Assembly: GCA_018826515.1 (NCBI GenBank)
Contig: JAHKAM010000060.1
Location: 62,001-126,000 of the forward strand
DNA length: 64,000 nucleotides
Direction: 5' to 3'
Origin: Alphaproteobacteria bacterium
GTDB taxonomy: Bacteria > Pseudomonadota > Alphaproteobacteria > Caulobacterales > Caulobacteraceae
In this document: positions 44,373 through 53,504 of the stretch, piece after piece
How the letters are laid out: every line of letters begins with the position of its first letter
Position numbering within the stretch: the stretch's first letter is position 1
Translations under genes and position numbers: made by a program
The notes under the pieces: generated by a model
The model's input: only the letters and a program-made list of their open reading frames with translations
The model's database searches: none
What the model was told of the DNA's origin: nothing

Positions 44373-45545
44373 ATGACCGATCGAACCGACCGCACCCGCC
44401 TGATCGCTTCCGCCACCCGCCGCGGCCGGGGCCGCCGACCGGTCGCCCCGCCGGTCGAGCGCGCCTCGACCCTGCTCAACGACTCGCCCGCCGCCATGCG
44501 CGACGAGAGCCAGGGTCCGGTCTACGGCATCGAGGATCTGTCGGCCGCCCGCGAGTTGCGCGACCTGTTGTGCGGGCTTGAAGGCGCCGCGGACGCCTGG
44601 CTGGTCCCGTCCGGCCTCGCCGCTGTCACCGTGCCCCTGACCGCCCTGCTGCGTCACGGCGACGAGGTCCTGACCACCGACGCCCTCTATGGTCCCAGCC
44701 GCCGGTTCCTGAAACGGCACCTGGGCGCGCGGGGAATCACCACGGCCTTCCATGATCCGTCCGCGACGACGGACGACATTCTCGCCGCCCTCACCGACCG
44801 CACCCGTCTGCTGCTGATCGAATCGCCGTCGTCCCTGACTTTCGAGATGCTCGACGTCCCCGCCCTCGCCGCCGCCTGCCGCGCGCGCGGCGTTCTGACC
44901 GTCATGGACAACACCTGGGCCGCCGGCCTGGCCTTCCGGCCGCTCGCGCACGGCGTCGACGTCAGCGTCCAGGCCGTGACCAAATATGTCTCCGGCCATT
45001 CCGACCTGCTGATGGGCTCCATCGCCGTCGCCGACCGGGCCCTCGGTCGCCCCATGGCCGAGACGCTCGAGGATCTGGGCTGGCGCGTCTCGCCGGACGA
45101 CGCCTGGCTGGCCCTGCGCGGTCTTCGCACCCTGCCCCTGCGCTATCAGGAGCAGGCCCGGTCCGCGCACGTCGTGGCCGACTGGCTGCGCGACCGGCCC
45201 GAGGTCGCCGACATCCTCTATCCCGCCCTGCCCGGCTCGGTCGGCCATGCGCTGTGGACGCGCGACTACGCCGGCGCCGCCTCCCTCTTCGGCCTCGTCA
45301 TGCGGGGCGGCGACGAGGCCGCCGCCCACGCCCTGATGTCGGCGCTGGAGCTGTTCGGCCTCGGCTATTCCTGGGGCGGGTTTGAGAGCCTGATCACCCA
45401 TGAGACCGGCCAGCTGGCCGCCCGCAAGACGCCGCCGGCCCTGCCCGGCCAGTTGCTGCGCCTCCATGTCGGGCTCGAGGACCCGGCCGACCTCATCGCC
45501 GACCTCGAGGCCGGACTGGCCGCCTGGCGCGCCGCGATCAGCTGA
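44373..45545 (+). CDS. Cystathionine beta-lyase-like PLP enzyme (MetC branch)
   Basis: 390 residues from ATG 44373. Cys/Met-metabolism PLP fold: VYGIEDLSAARELRDLLCGLEG, AWLVPSGLAAVTVPLTALL, DALYGPSRRFLKRHL, LLLIESPSSLTFEMLDVPALA, VMDNTWAAGLAFRPL, and PLP-binding Lys204 in VTKYVSGHSDLLMGS. The VMDNTWA and YSWGGFESL segments favour cystathionine beta-lyase over gamma-synthase. Would cleave cystathionine to homocysteine, pyruvate and ammonia. The 89-bp upstream region has an AGGCC...GGCCT hairpin but no riboswitch that I recognise. Confidence 0.85.
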   Translation: MTDRTDRTRLIASATRRGRGRRPVAPPVERASTLLNDSPAAMRDESQGPVYGIEDLSAARELRDLLCGLEGAADAWLVPSGLAAVTVPLTALLRHGDEVLTTDALYGPSRRFLKRHLGARGITTAFHDPSATTDDILAALTDRTRLLLIESPSSLTFEMLDVPALAAACRARGVLTVMDNTWAAGLAFRPLAHGVDVSVQAVTKYVSGHSDLLMGSIAVADRALGRPMAETLEDLGWRVSPDDAWLALRGLRTLPLRYQEQARSAHVVADWLRDRPEVADILYPALPGSVGHALWTRDYAGAASLFGLVMRGGDEAAAHALMSALELFGLGYSWGGFESLITHETGQLAARKTPPALPGQLLRLHVGLEDPADLIADLEAGLAAWRAAIS

Positions 45546-45593
45546 CCGGGCGCGACCCGCCGGCCGGCAGATTTCGGAAATCACGTGAAGTGA

Positions 45594-45670
45594 TGGCGCG
45601 CCCAGCAGGACTCGAACCTGCAACATCCCGCTTAGAAGGCGGGTGCTCTATCCGGTTGAGCTATGGGCGC
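45594..45670 (-). tRNA. tRNA-Arg (anticodon TCT)
   Basis: Cloverleaf read on the - strand: acceptor GCGCCCA with TGGGCGC, anticodon stem CCCGC/GCGGG around loop CTTCTAA (anticodon TCT), T-arm GCAGG-TTCGAGT-CCTGC, discriminator G and encoded CCA. 77 bases including CCA. Decodes AGA. Confidence 0.95.
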
Positions 45671-45716
45671 CCGGGGCTGAAGTAGCGCGAACCGCGCGGG
45701 GCGCAAACCACCGCGC

Positions 45717-45726
45717 CTCAAGTAGC
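45717..45726 (+). repeat. CTCAAGTAGC direct repeat, copy 1
   Basis: The same 10-mer occurs at 46082-46091. The two copies flank the complex I subunit gene, each followed by a similar C-GAAG-GC-rich stretch. Too short to call a mobile element. Confidence 0.4.
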
Positions 45727-45752
45727 CCGAAGGGCGGTAGGCGCTCTTTGAC

Positions 45753-46058
45753 TCAGTGCGTCCAGGGCACCTTGCGGCCGGTGGCGAAATTGTCGGCATA
45801 GGCCTTGAGGATCAACGGCGGATCCTGCGGCTCGTGCAGGCGGAACGGAATGCCGTGCCGCTCGGCATAGGCCACCGCCTCCTCGGCCGAATCGAAGCTC
45901 AGCCGCACCTGACCGTTCATGTCCGTCGAACTGGTCCAGCCCATCAGCGGGTCGATGGTCCGCGCCGTCGCCGGCTCGAACTCCAGCCGCCAGCCTCTGG
46001 AAGAGGCCTTGCCGGACTGCATCGCGGTCTTGGCGGGGCGATAGATGCGAGCGAGCAT
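45753..46058 (-). CDS. ETC complex I subunit, NDUFS4-like
   Basis: 101 residues from ATG 46058 (MLARIYRPAKTAMQSGKA), the standard family start; a GTG at 46070 is also in frame. WRLEFEPATARTIDPLMGWTSSTDMNGQVRLSFDSAEEAVAYAERHGI is the conserved NDUFS4/AQDQ region, restricted to mitochondria and alphaproteobacteria. It stabilises the peripheral arm of respiratory complex I. It sits alone between tRNA-Arg and tRNA-Pro genes, away from the nuo cluster, as usual. Useful as a taxonomic marker. Confidence 0.9.
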   Translation of the reverse strand: MLARIYRPAKTAMQSGKASSRGWRLEFEPATARTIDPLMGWTSSTDMNGQVRLSFDSAEEAVAYAERHGIPFRLHEPQDPPLILKAYADNFATGRKVPWTH

Positions 46059-46081
46059 TTCTTCTCTCACAGACGACGTGG

Positions 46082-46091
46082 CTCAAGTAGC
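46082..46091 (+). repeat. CTCAAGTAGC direct repeat, copy 2
   Basis: Second copy of the 10-mer at 45717-45726, here about 24 bases before the start of the complex I gene on the opposite strand. Confidence 0.4.
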
Positions 46092-46129
46092 GAAGCGCCG
46101 CGCGCGTAGCGATAGCCACACAAGGCAAA

Positions 46130-46206
<77 letters not shown>

Positions 46207-46254
46207 GCGGCGGGATTTGGCACACTCGGCCCTGCGCCGCAACGCGTGGTTTGG

Positions 46255-46725
46255 CTATTCGGCGAAGAAGGGGTGGCTGACCCGGTCCCCGGGCCGGGCC
46301 CCGATCTCGTCGGCGCGGCCGGCGCGCAGCTCCAGGACCCCGCTGGCCGGCCCGTTCGAGGGAATGACGGCGTCGGAATAGGGGGTGGCGTTCTTGGCGA
46401 TCGAGACGATCCGCCCGCGCGGGTCGATATAGATGATGTCCAGCGGGCTGGGCGTATTGCGCATCCAGAAGCCGCGCTCGGCCACATCGGGGAACTGGAA
46501 CAGCATGCCGCGGTCATCGGCGAGCGGCTCCCGCTCCATCAGGCCGCGCTGGCGCTCGGCCTCGTCGTCGGCGATCTCGACCATGAACCGGTGTTCGCCG
46601 CTGGAGGTGGTGACGGTCAGCGCCTCAAGCGGGTCGCCCTTGGCGTCGCGTGGCGTTCCCGCCGCGCAGGCGGCCAGCAAGAGCAGGCCGAGCGCGGCGC
46701 CGGCAAGTCCACGACGGTTCAACAT
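46255..46725 (-). CDS. DUF192-family lipoprotein
   Basis: 156 residues from ATG 46725 (a GTG one codon earlier is also possible). Signal peptide with lipobox LLLAAC, Cys at about 20. The DUF192 domain follows: FMVEIADDEAERQRGLMEREPLADDRGMLFQFPD, FWMRNTPSPLDIIYIDPRGRIVSI and GVLELRAGRADEIG. The Gly-Leu-Met and Phe-Trp-Met-Lys/Arg-Asn-Thr motifs are diagnostic. Function is unknown; it is widespread as an exported protein. It lies 30 bp downstream of the cold-shock gene on the same strand and is probably co-transcribed with it. Confidence 0.88.
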   Translation of the reverse strand: MLNRRGLAGAALGLLLLAACAAGTPRDAKGDPLEALTVTTSSGEHRFMVEIADDEAERQRGLMEREPLADDRGMLFQFPDVAERGFWMRNTPSPLDIIYIDPRGRIVSIAKNATPYSDAVIPSNGPASGVLELRAGRADEIGARPGDRVSHPFFAE

Positions 46726-46755
46726 CACCGATCCACCCTCACTGGGGCGAAGGAT

Positions 46756-47322
46756 TCATCCGCCCGGTCTGATTTCCGCGACCACCAACCCCTTGGGGCC
46801 CTCGGCGAATCGCACCGAGACCGTCTCGCCGGGCAGCAGGTCATCCAGGCCGCAGCGGCGCAACGTCTCGACATGGACGAAGATATCCCCCGGTTCGCCA
46901 TCGCGCACCACGAATCCGTAGCCCTTGGTGCGATTGAACCATTTGACGACGGCGGGCTCCATCGGCTCGCCGGACAGCGGAAGGGCGTCCTCGGCCTCGC
47001 GGGCCGTCTGTTTGAGCCCCTCATAGCCGGTACGGCGCGGGGCGGCGGCCAGTTCGGGATCGCCCTCGCCCAGATCATGAACCTCGGTGACCTGCCAGCC
47101 CTTGGGTCGACGGGCGCATTCGCAACTTATGGGCGCGCCTTCGGCCGCGGCGTCGCGTCCCGCGTCGCGCAGACTGGAGACGTGGAGCAACACATCCTTC
47201 ATGTCGGTCAGACTCGGGTCATCCGGCACGATGAAGCCGTACCCCTTGCCGGGATCGAACCATTTCACCCGACCGGCGATCCGCACAGTCGCGGCGGTCT
47301 CAACGCCCTCGTAGTCCGACAC
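46756..47322 (-). CDS. Cold-shock protein with two CSD domains
   Basis: 188 residues from GTG 47322, with an AGGGGGAAG ribosome site just upstream. Two nucleic-acid-binding cold-shock domains: residues about 15-80 ([19 protein letters not shown]...[12 protein letters not shown]) and about 120-188 ([32 protein letters not shown]). Both keep the RNP1-like KGYGF motif and the FVH/LLHV motif. A polar linker of about 40 residues joins them. Tandem-CSD proteins are characteristic of alphaproteobacteria and act as RNA chaperones. Followed by the DUF192 gene. Confidence 0.93.
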   Translation of the reverse strand: MSDYEGVETAATVRIAGRVKWFDPGKGYGFIVPDDPSLTDMKDVLLHVSSLRDAGRDAAAEGAPISCECARRPKGWQVTEVHDLGEGDPELAAAPRRTGYEGLKQTAREAEDALPLSGEPMEPAVVKWFNRTKGYGFVVRDGEPGDIFVHVETLRRCGLDDLLPGETVSVRFAEGPKGLVVAEIRPGG

Positions 47323-47392
47323 AATCTTCCCCCTGCCCGCAACCGGTGCGGACAGGCTTATTTAACACGGTTCTGTGAAGCCCGGAAAAGCG

Positions 47393-47422
47393 AAAAACAC
47401 CCGTTTCGCCGTAAAAGCGAAA
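47393..47422 (-). terminator. Possible weak terminator after the receiver gene
   Basis: On the - strand a TTTCGC/GCGAAA stem with 7-base loop (47404-47422) follows the stop of the receiver gene. Six bases later comes a run of five T (47393-47397). The stem is short and the T-run displaced, so termination is only plausible. Confidence 0.4.
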
Positions 47423-47426
47423 TGAG

Positions 47427-47846
47427 TCAGGCGCGGGCGCGCCCCGCGCCCCGGTCCAGCAGGCCGCGAATCTTCGCGACCAGGTCGGTCTGACGGTACG
47501 GTTTGGCGATCAGATCCGTGTCCGGACGTTGATCGGCCTGGCTGCGGGCGCGATCCGCCCAGCCCGTCGTCAGCAGGACCGGCGTCGCCGGCCTCAGCCG
47601 CGCGACTGCCGCCGCCAGCCCGACTCCATCCAGCTCACCGGGCATGACGATGTCGGTGAAAAGCAGGTCGAACGCCAGACCGGCCTCGACCATGGACAGC
47701 GCCTCGGCGGCGTCCCCGGCGGTGTGAACCGAATAGCCGGCATCGACCAGCAGGGTTTCGCCCATGGACCGGACCTCCGCATTGTCCTCGACCATCAATA
47801 TGGTTCCGGCGGTCAGAGCCTCGGTCAGGTTTGGATTTTCGGACAT
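47427..47846 (-). CDS. Single-domain response regulator (receiver only)
   Basis: 139 residues from ATG 47846. Acidic pair Glu20-Asp21 (ILMVEDNAEV), phosphoacceptor Asp65 (LLFTDIVMPGELDGVGLA), Thr in LLTTGWAD and Lys in LIAKPYRQTDL. The FTDIVMPG and TGWA forms are those of receiver domains fused to hybrid histidine kinases, so it may have derived from one or act as a phosphate sink for a hybrid kinase encoded elsewhere. No output domain, no adjacent kinase. Start chosen at MSENPN; a longer frame to 47924 has no support. Confidence 0.87.
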   Translation of the reverse strand: MSENPNLTEALTAGTILMVEDNAEVRSMGETLLVDAGYSVHTAGDAAEALSMVEAGLAFDLLFTDIVMPGELDGVGLAAAVARLRPATPVLLTTGWADRARSQADQRPDTDLIAKPYRQTDLVAKIRGLLDRGAGRARA

Positions 47847-47958
47847 ATCGAGCGGGCCGCCAGATTCGTCCGGGACCCGGACACAGCAGTGCAACGCGCC
47901 GGCCCCTGAAAGGCTCGGCCTCACATACGACAGGCGATGTCGGAAAGAGGCTCCGCGC

Positions 47959-48033
47959 TGGCAGTCCCTAGGGGAATCGAACCCCTCTTTTCAGGTTGAA
48001 AACCTGACGTCCTAACCGATAGACGAAGGGACC
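47959..48033 (-). tRNA. tRNA-Glu (anticodon TTC)
   Basis: On the - strand: acceptor GGTCCCT with AGGGACT, anticodon stem TCAGG/CCTGA around loop TTTTCAA (anticodon TTC), T-arm AGGGG-TTCGATT-CCCCT, discriminator G and encoded CCA. 75 bases including CCA. Decodes GAA and GAG. Confidence 0.95.
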
Positions 48034-48088
48034 GCTGCGCGGAGAGCGGGCGATATAGCCGCCGATTCCGGGGCGTGCAACCCCTTCT

Positions 48089-48117
48089 CCTCCCCATTTG
48101 CGAAGCAAAGGGGGAGG
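48089..48117. repeat. Intergenic hairpin repeat (CCTCCCC...GGGGAGG family)
   Basis: Inverted repeat CCTCCCC with GGGGAGG, with a smaller CTCGG(A)...CCGA(C)GAG-like hairpin just after it. Lies between tRNA-Glu and the end of recJ. Same style as the hairpins at 55540-55722, 56997-57151 and 57701-57849. Confidence 0.6.
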
Positions 48118-48166
48118 TGGCTCGGAGGCGCAGCCGACGAGATGGAGGGGGCAGCCGGGAGATCGG

Positions 48167-49981
48167 TTACGCCATCCGCGGATCAGCCACGTCCTCGATC
48201 TCGAATTGCACGCCGCGCCGACCGTTCCAGTCATCGGCCTTCAGCCGCCCGACCACGCTCAGCCCGCCCTGGCCGGACAGAAGCGCCTGCCCTCCGGGCA
48301 GATCGGCGCAACGCCAGGCGATGGCCTTCACCGAAGCCCCGTCGGCCCCGACCAGCCGGCAGCGCACGTGGCCGCCGTTCATGGCCGCGGCGTCACGCGC
48401 CTGAACGTGCTCCAGGGCGAACAAGGGCTCGGGATTGGCCGGGCCGAAAGGCGCCAGTTGCTCGAACTGTTCGAACAGCCCCCGCGTCGCCGCGCCCGGA
48501 TCGATCAGGGCGTCGATCTCGACATGGTCCAGCGCGTCCGCCGCCGCCTGTTCGCCCGCCATCCGCTCGTTGAGAAAATCGCGCAGCCGTTCGATGTCGT
48601 CCGCCCGCACGGTCAGGCCGGCCGCCATGGCATGCCCGCCCCCGGCGATCAGCACGCCGCTCTCCCACGCCGCCTGCACCGCCTTGCCCAGGTTCATGCC
48701 GGGCTGCGACCGGCCCGAACCCTTGCCGATCCCGTTCACCGCATCGACCCCGATCACCACCACCGGCTTGCGCCAGCGTTCGCGCAGCCGTCCGGCCACG
48801 ATGCCGACCACGCCGGGATGCCATTCGGCCCCCTCGACCACCACCACGGCCGAGCCGTCGGCATGGGCCCCGGTCGCCTCCACCATGCGCGTGGCCTGTT
48901 CCGTGACCTGCCGCTCGACCTCCCGCCGGGCGATGTTCAGCGCGTCCAGTTCCCGCGCCAGCGCCGCCGCCTCCACCGGATCATCCGTCGACAGCAACCG
49001 CGCCCCGAGGTCCGACTTGCCGATCCGCCCGCCCGCATTGATGCGAGGACCCAGGATGAAGCCCGCATGGTTCGACTTGGCCGGCCCCGGCTCGGCCCCC
49101 GCCGCCGCCAGCAGCGCCCGCAGCCCCGGATTGCCCCAGTCCGACATGACCCGCAGGCCCAGGCTGGTCAGCGCCCGGTTGAACCCGGTCAGGCCGGTGA
49201 CGTCGCAGATCGCCCCCATGGCCGCCAGATCCAGCCACTGCCGGATATCCGGCTCCTTCAGGTCGGCGAACATGCCCCGCCGCCGCGCCTCGCGGTTCAA
49301 CGCGGCCAGCAGCACGAACACCACCCCCGCCGCGGCGAGGTTCCCCTGCCCCGAATTGCAGCCCGGCCGGTTCGGATTGACCACGGCGGCGCAGACCGGC
49401 GGATGCTCGCGCATCATATGGTGGTCGATGACCACCACCTTCAGCCCGATCGCCGCCGCATGGGCCACCGCCTCATTGGCCGCCGCCCCGCAGTCGACGG
49501 TGATGACCAGATCGGCGCCCGAAGCCTTCAGCGTGTCAAAGGCCCGCGCGCTCGGTCCGTACCCTTCCGTCACCCGGTCCGGCACATAGATCGGCAGTTC
49601 GGCCCCGAGCGCCCGGAACCAGCGCACCAGCAGGGCCGCGCTCGAGGCGCCGTCGACGTCATAGTCGGCGAAGACATGAATCGAAGCCTGCGCCTGCAGG
49701 GCGTCGAGGATGGCGTCCGCCGCCGCGTCCATGTCCATGAAGCTGGACGGGTCCGGAAACAGCGCCTTCAGCGTCGGCTGCAGGAAGTCCGCGCCCTGGT
49801 CGGCCCGCACGCCCCGCGCCGCCAGCGCCCGCGCCAGCGGCTCCTCCAGATCCAGCGTCTGCATATGGGACCGGATCAACCCGGCCTCGGCGGGCCTCTG
49901 CCGCCACTCGCGGCCGGACAGGGAGCGGGCCACGCCCAGGAACGCCGGCCCGAAGGCGGAGCCTGCGCCCCCGTCCGCCAT
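48167..49981 (-). CDS. recJ: Single-stranded-DNA-specific exonuclease RecJ
   Basis: 604 residues. DHH phosphoesterase core: HVFADYDVDGASSAALLVRW (motif I), TVDCGAAANEAVAHA (motif II), KVVVIDHHMM (motif III, Asp-His-His). The DHHA1 and OB parts follow, with IGIDAVNGIGKGSGRSQPGMNL and AGGGHAMAAGLTV. It degrades 5' to 3' ssDNA in recombination, mismatch and excision repair. Its ATG overlaps the glpX stop by one base (TGATG), the conserved glpX-recJ pairing of alphaproteobacteria. Confidence 0.96.
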   Translation of the reverse strand: MADGGAGSAFGPAFLGVARSLSGREWRQRPAEAGLIRSHMQTLDLEEPLARALAARGVRADQGADFLQPTLKALFPDPSSFMDMDAAADAILDALQAQASIHVFADYDVDGASSAALLVRWFRALGAELPIYVPDRVTEGYGPSARAFDTLKASGADLVITVDCGAAANEAVAHAAAIGLKVVVIDHHMMREHPPVCAAVVNPNRPGCNSGQGNLAAAGVVFVLLAALNREARRRGMFADLKEPDIRQWLDLAAMGAICDVTGLTGFNRALTSLGLRVMSDWGNPGLRALLAAAGAEPGPAKSNHAGFILGPRINAGGRIGKSDLGARLLSTDDPVEAAALARELDALNIARREVERQVTEQATRMVEATGAHADGSAVVVVEGAEWHPGVVGIVAGRLRERWRKPVVVIGVDAVNGIGKGSGRSQPGMNLGKAVQAAWESGVLIAGGGHAMAAGLTVRADDIERLRDFLNERMAGEQAAADALDHVEIDALIDPGAATRGLFEQFEQLAPFGPANPEPLFALEHVQARDAAAMNGGHVRCRLVGADGASVKAIAWRCADLPGGQALLSGQGGLSVVGRLKADDWNGRRGVQFEIEDVADPRMA

Positions 49982-50937
49982 CAGAGCGGCCGCATGGTGC
50001 GGATGCGCTGAACCGTCCGGGTCGAGGAATCCATCACCAGCGTATGGGTCGAGACGAATCCGCCGGCGACCTTGACCCCGTCCAGCATGGCCCCCTTGGT
50101 CACACCGGTGGCGGCGAAGATGGCGTCCTTGGACACCAGTTCGTGCAGGTCGTATTTGCGGTCCAGATCGGTCACGCCCGTCTTGGCCGCCCGCGCCCGC
50201 TCGTCGTCATTTCGGAAGATCAGCCGGCCCTGGAAATGGCCGCCGACGCATTTCAGCGCGCTGGCCGCCAGCACGCCCTCCGGCGCCCCGCCCGAGCCCA
50301 GATACAGATCGATCCCGGTCTCCGGCTCGGCCGTGTGGATCACCCCCGCCACGTCGCCGTCGGTGATCAGCACCACCTTGGCCCCGACCTCGCGCAGGGC
50401 GGCGATCAGCTCGGCGTGGCGCGGCCGGTCCATGACGCAGACGGTGATCTCCGAGGGGTTCACCCCCTTGGCCGAGGCCAGCGAACGGACGTTGTCCTGC
50501 GGCTTCATGTCCAGATCGACGGTGCCGGGCGCGAAGCCCGGCCCGATGGCGATCTTGTCCATATAGGTGTCGGGCGCGTGCAGCATGCCGCCGCCGGGCG
50601 ACATCGACAGCACGCACAGGGCGTTGGCCATGGCCTTGGCCGTCAGGGTCGTGCCTTCCAGCGGGTCCAGGGCGATATCGATGGCCGGCCCTTTCCCGGT
50701 GCCGACCTTCTCGCCGATGTACAGCATCGGCGCCTCGTCGCGCTCGCCCTCGCCGATGACGATCTTGCCGTCGATATCGAGGGCGTTCAGCGCCGTGCGC
50801 ATGGCGTCGACCGCCAGCTGGTCCGCCGCCTTCTCGTCCCCCCGTCCGATGCCGGCATAGCTGGCGATGGCGGCCAGTTCGGTCACCCGCGCGGCGTCAG
50901 CCGCCAGGGTCGAGGCATAGGGAGCCGGATTGGCCAT
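49981..50937 (-). CDS. glpX: Class II fructose-1,6-bisphosphatase GlpX
   Basis: 318 residues; AGGAG lies 7 bases before the ATG. DKAADQLAVDAMRTALN, IGEGERDEAPMLYIGEKVG, DIALDPLEGTTLTAKAMANA and SVIAMSPGGG-type segment LSMSPGGGMLHAPDTYMDKI identify GlpX; the Asp-Pro-Leu-Glu-Gly-Thr motif binds metal and phosphate. It hydrolyses fructose-1,6-bisphosphate in gluconeogenesis; the class may also take sedoheptulose bisphosphate. Upstream gene of the glpX-recJ operon. The homoserine dehydrogenase gene often seen before glpX in this order is not here. Confidence 0.95.
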   Translation of the reverse strand: MANPAPYASTLAADAARVTELAAIASYAGIGRGDEKAADQLAVDAMRTALNALDIDGKIVIGEGERDEAPMLYIGEKVGTGKGPAIDIALDPLEGTTLTAKAMANALCVLSMSPGGGMLHAPDTYMDKIAIGPGFAPGTVDLDMKPQDNVRSLASAKGVNPSEITVCVMDRPRHAELIAALREVGAKVVLITDGDVAGVIHTAEPETGIDLYLGSGGAPEGVLAASALKCVGGHFQGRLIFRNDDERARAAKTGVTDLDRKYDLHELVSKDAIFAATGVTKGAMLDGVKVAGGFVSTHTLVMDSSTRTVQRIRTMRPL

Positions 50938-50998
50938 GAGGTGTCTCCTGGGACGAGGGTTCCCGGATTCTGTGGTCCGGGCGAGCAGGGGTTGGGGG

Positions 50999-51445
50999 TT
51001 AGCGGCTGCGATCCACCGGCGGCGGGGCGCGTCCCCGCTCGCGCGCGCGCCGCACGAAGTCGTCGATTTCAGCCAGCGTCTCCGCCGTCACCGGGGCGAC
51101 CGGGACCGAGTCGACCCGCGCCTGCACCTCGGCCGCGAAGGTCTCGGGGTCGCCTGTGGTCTGCCAGTCGATGCGCGATGCCTCGCCGGCCAGCGCGCCG
51201 CCGGTGACCTTCAGCGTATTGACCTGGGCCGCGATGACGACCGGCTCCGGCAGCGGCTCGGTCACCCGCGGGAAGTCGGCCCAGGCGGGATAGGCGCGGT
51301 TGGCGTCCACCAGGACCTGGACCCGCGGCGTGATCGGCAAACCGTCATCCATCGCCGGGTCGAACGAGCGGACACAGGCGGTCAGACCGCCGCTCGCGAC
51401 GATTGCGGACATCACGGCTGCAATTTTCCGGATCGGCGCGTTCAT
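50999..51445 (-). CDS. Putative lipoprotein of unknown function
   Basis: 148 residues from ATG 51445; an in-frame ATG at 51460 would add five. Signal peptide about 1-22 with lipobox GLTAC. The mature part has RVQVLVDANRAYPAWADFPRVTEPLPEP, then IAAQVNTLKVTGGALAGEASRIDWQTTGDPETFAAEVQARVD, and an Arg-rich tail. I do not recognise a family. It lies 61 bp upstream of glpX on the same strand, and its start faces phaC across 88 bp. Confidence 0.65.
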   Translation of the reverse strand: MNAPIRKIAAVMSAIVASGGLTACVRSFDPAMDDGLPITPRVQVLVDANRAYPAWADFPRVTEPLPEPVVIAAQVNTLKVTGGALAGEASRIDWQTTGDPETFAAEVQARVDSVPVAPVTAETLAEIDDFVRRARERGRAPPPVDRSR

Positions 51446-51533
51446 TTCAGGGGCGGTCATATGCCATGATCGCGACAGGCGGAAGGGCGCGCGCGGCGCC
51501 TGCGACCGATCCTGACGACTTCCGGAGCTGACC

Positions 51534-53504
51534 ATGGCCAAGCGTCCAAGCCCACCGACCGCCGACGCCCCGCCCCGCGCGCCGCGCAAATCCGGCCGTC
51601 CGACCTCGGCCAAGCCCCCGCGCCCCCGCGCGGCCAAGGTCAAGGTCGCGCCCGAGCCGCCCCCGGAGCCGACGCCGCAGCCGACGCCGCAGCCCGAAGC
51701 AGCCGCGCCCGCCGCCGACGCCTTCGCCTTCCCCGGCGCCGACCAGCGGCAGATGCTCGAAACCCTGTCGATGAACCTGGCCAAGGCCGCCATGACGGCC
51801 CAGTCGGCCATCGCCGAGGCCGCCCTGTCCCAGGCCGATCGCCCCGCCGCCCTGTCGCCGGACCCCTTCCACGTCGGGCCGGCCATGAACTCGGTCATGA
51901 CCAGCCTGGCCTCGCGCCCCGACAAGCTGTTCGCCGCCCAGGCCGACCTGTTCAACCGCTACATGGACCTGTGGGCCTCCACCACCCGCCGCGCCGCCGG
52001 CGAGGAGACCACCGCCGCCCCGTCGAAGGACAAGCGGTTCAAGGACCCGGCCTGGTCCGAAAACCCCGCCTTCGACGTCATGCGCCAGTCCTATCTGGTC
52101 ACCGCCGACTGGATGAACGGCCTGGTCTCCAGCGTCGAGGACGTCGATCCCCTGACCAAGCGCCGCGCCGAATTCTTCACCAAACTGCTCACCGACGCCT
52201 TCTCCCCCGCCAATTTCCTCGCCTCCAACCCGGTCGCCCTCAAGGCCCTGGCCGAGTCCAACGGCGAATCGCTGGTCAGGGGGATGCAGAATTTCGCCGC
52301 CGACATGGAGCGCGGCGCCGGCAAGCTGAAGATCAGCCAGGCCGACTACGGCCAGTTCGTCGTCGGCGAGAACGTCGCCACGGCGCCGGGCCAGGTCGTC
52401 TGGCGCGACGAACTGTTCGAACTGATCCAGTTCGACCCCGCCACCGACAAACAGCGCGCCATCCCCCTGCTGATTTTCCCGCCGTGGATCAACAAATTCT
52501 ACATCCTGGACCTGCAGCCCGGAAACTCGATGATCCGCTGGCTCTCGGCCCAGGGCTTCACCGTCTTCGTCTGCTCCTGGGTCAATCCGGACATCGACAA
52601 GGCCGGCTTCGGCTTCGACGACTATCTGGAAAAAGGCATCTACCGCGCCGTCGAGAAGGCGCTGGAGCAGTCGCAGGCCGAGCATATCAACACCGTCGGC
52701 TACTGCATCGGCGGCACCCTGATGGGCGCGGCCCTCGCCCACATGGCGGCGAAGGGCGACAAGCGCGTCACCGCCAACACCTTCTTCGCCGCCCAGCATG
52801 ACTTCGCCGAGGCCGGCGACCTGCTGCTGTTCACCGACGAGCACTGGCTGGGCGAGATCGAGCAGCAGATGGACGCCGCCGGCGGCGTCCTGCCCGGCGC
52901 CGCCATGGCCGAGACCTTCAACGCCCTGCGCGCCAACGACCTGATCTGGTCCTTCTTCGTCAGCAACTATCTGATGGGCAAGGATCCGCCCGCCTTCGAC
53001 CTGCTGTTCTGGAACGCCGACCAGACCCGCATGCCGAAGAAGCTGCACATGGACTATCTCCGCTCCATGTACGGCCAGAACCGCCTCGCCCGGGGCGAGT
53101 TCACCATCGGCGGGGTCAAGGTCGACCTGTCGAAGGTGACCATTCCCCTCTATTTCCAGGCCAGCCGCGAGGACCATATCGCGCCGATGAATTCGGTCTA
53201 TCGCTCGGCCCGCGCCTTCTCGGGCGCCGACGTCACCCTGACCCTGGCCGGCTCGGGCCATATCGCCGGGGTGGTCAATCCGCCGTCAGCGAAGAAATAC
53301 CAGCACTGGATCAATGACGCCCTGCCCCCGACCCTCGCCGAATGGCAGGCGAAGGCCGTCGAGCATCCCGGCAGCTGGTGGGAGCACTGGGCCGCCTGGC
53401 TGCATGAGCGGTCCGGCGACTGGGTCCCGGCCCGCGACCCCGAAAAGGGCCCGCTTTCCCCGATAGAACCGGCGCCGGGCTCCTATGTGAAAGTGAAGTC
53501 TTGA
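51534..53504 (+). CDS. phaC: Class I poly(3-hydroxyalkanoate) synthase PhaC
   Basis: 656 residues, longer than the usual roughly 590 because of a Pro/Ala/Lys-rich N-terminal 70 residues. Alpha/beta hydrolase core with the synthase lipase-like box GYCIGG and nucleophile Cys391. The catalytic Asp is in SREDHIAPMNSVY and the His in LAGSGHIAGVVNPPSAKKY. Other marks are PLLIFPPWINKFYILDLQPGNSMIRWL and TPPTLAEW-like C-terminus. It polymerises hydroxyacyl-CoA into PHA carbon-storage granules. No phaA, phaB or phasin genes are adjacent; a small membrane-protein gene is coupled at its end. Confidence 0.95.
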   Translation: MAKRPSPPTADAPPRAPRKSGRPTSAKPPRPRAAKVKVAPEPPPEPTPQPTPQPEAAAPAADAFAFPGADQRQMLETLSMNLAKAAMTAQSAIAEAALSQADRPAALSPDPFHVGPAMNSVMTSLASRPDKLFAAQADLFNRYMDLWASTTRRAAGEETTAAPSKDKRFKDPAWSENPAFDVMRQSYLVTADWMNGLVSSVEDVDPLTKRRAEFFTKLLTDAFSPANFLASNPVALKALAESNGESLVRGMQNFAADMERGAGKLKISQADYGQFVVGENVATAPGQVVWRDELFELIQFDPATDKQRAIPLLIFPPWINKFYILDLQPGNSMIRWLSAQGFTVFVCSWVNPDIDKAGFGFDDYLEKGIYRAVEKALEQSQAEHINTVGYCIGGTLMGAALAHMAAKGDKRVTANTFFAAQHDFAEAGDLLLFTDEHWLGEIEQQMDAAGGVLPGAAMAETFNALRANDLIWSFFVSNYLMGKDPPAFDLLFWNADQTRMPKKLHMDYLRSMYGQNRLARGEFTIGGVKVDLSKVTIPLYFQASREDHIAPMNSVYRSARAFSGADVTLTLAGSGHIAGVVNPPSAKKYQHWINDALPPTLAEWQAKAVEHPGSWWEHWAAWLHERSGDWVPARDPEKGPLSPIEPAPGSYVKVKS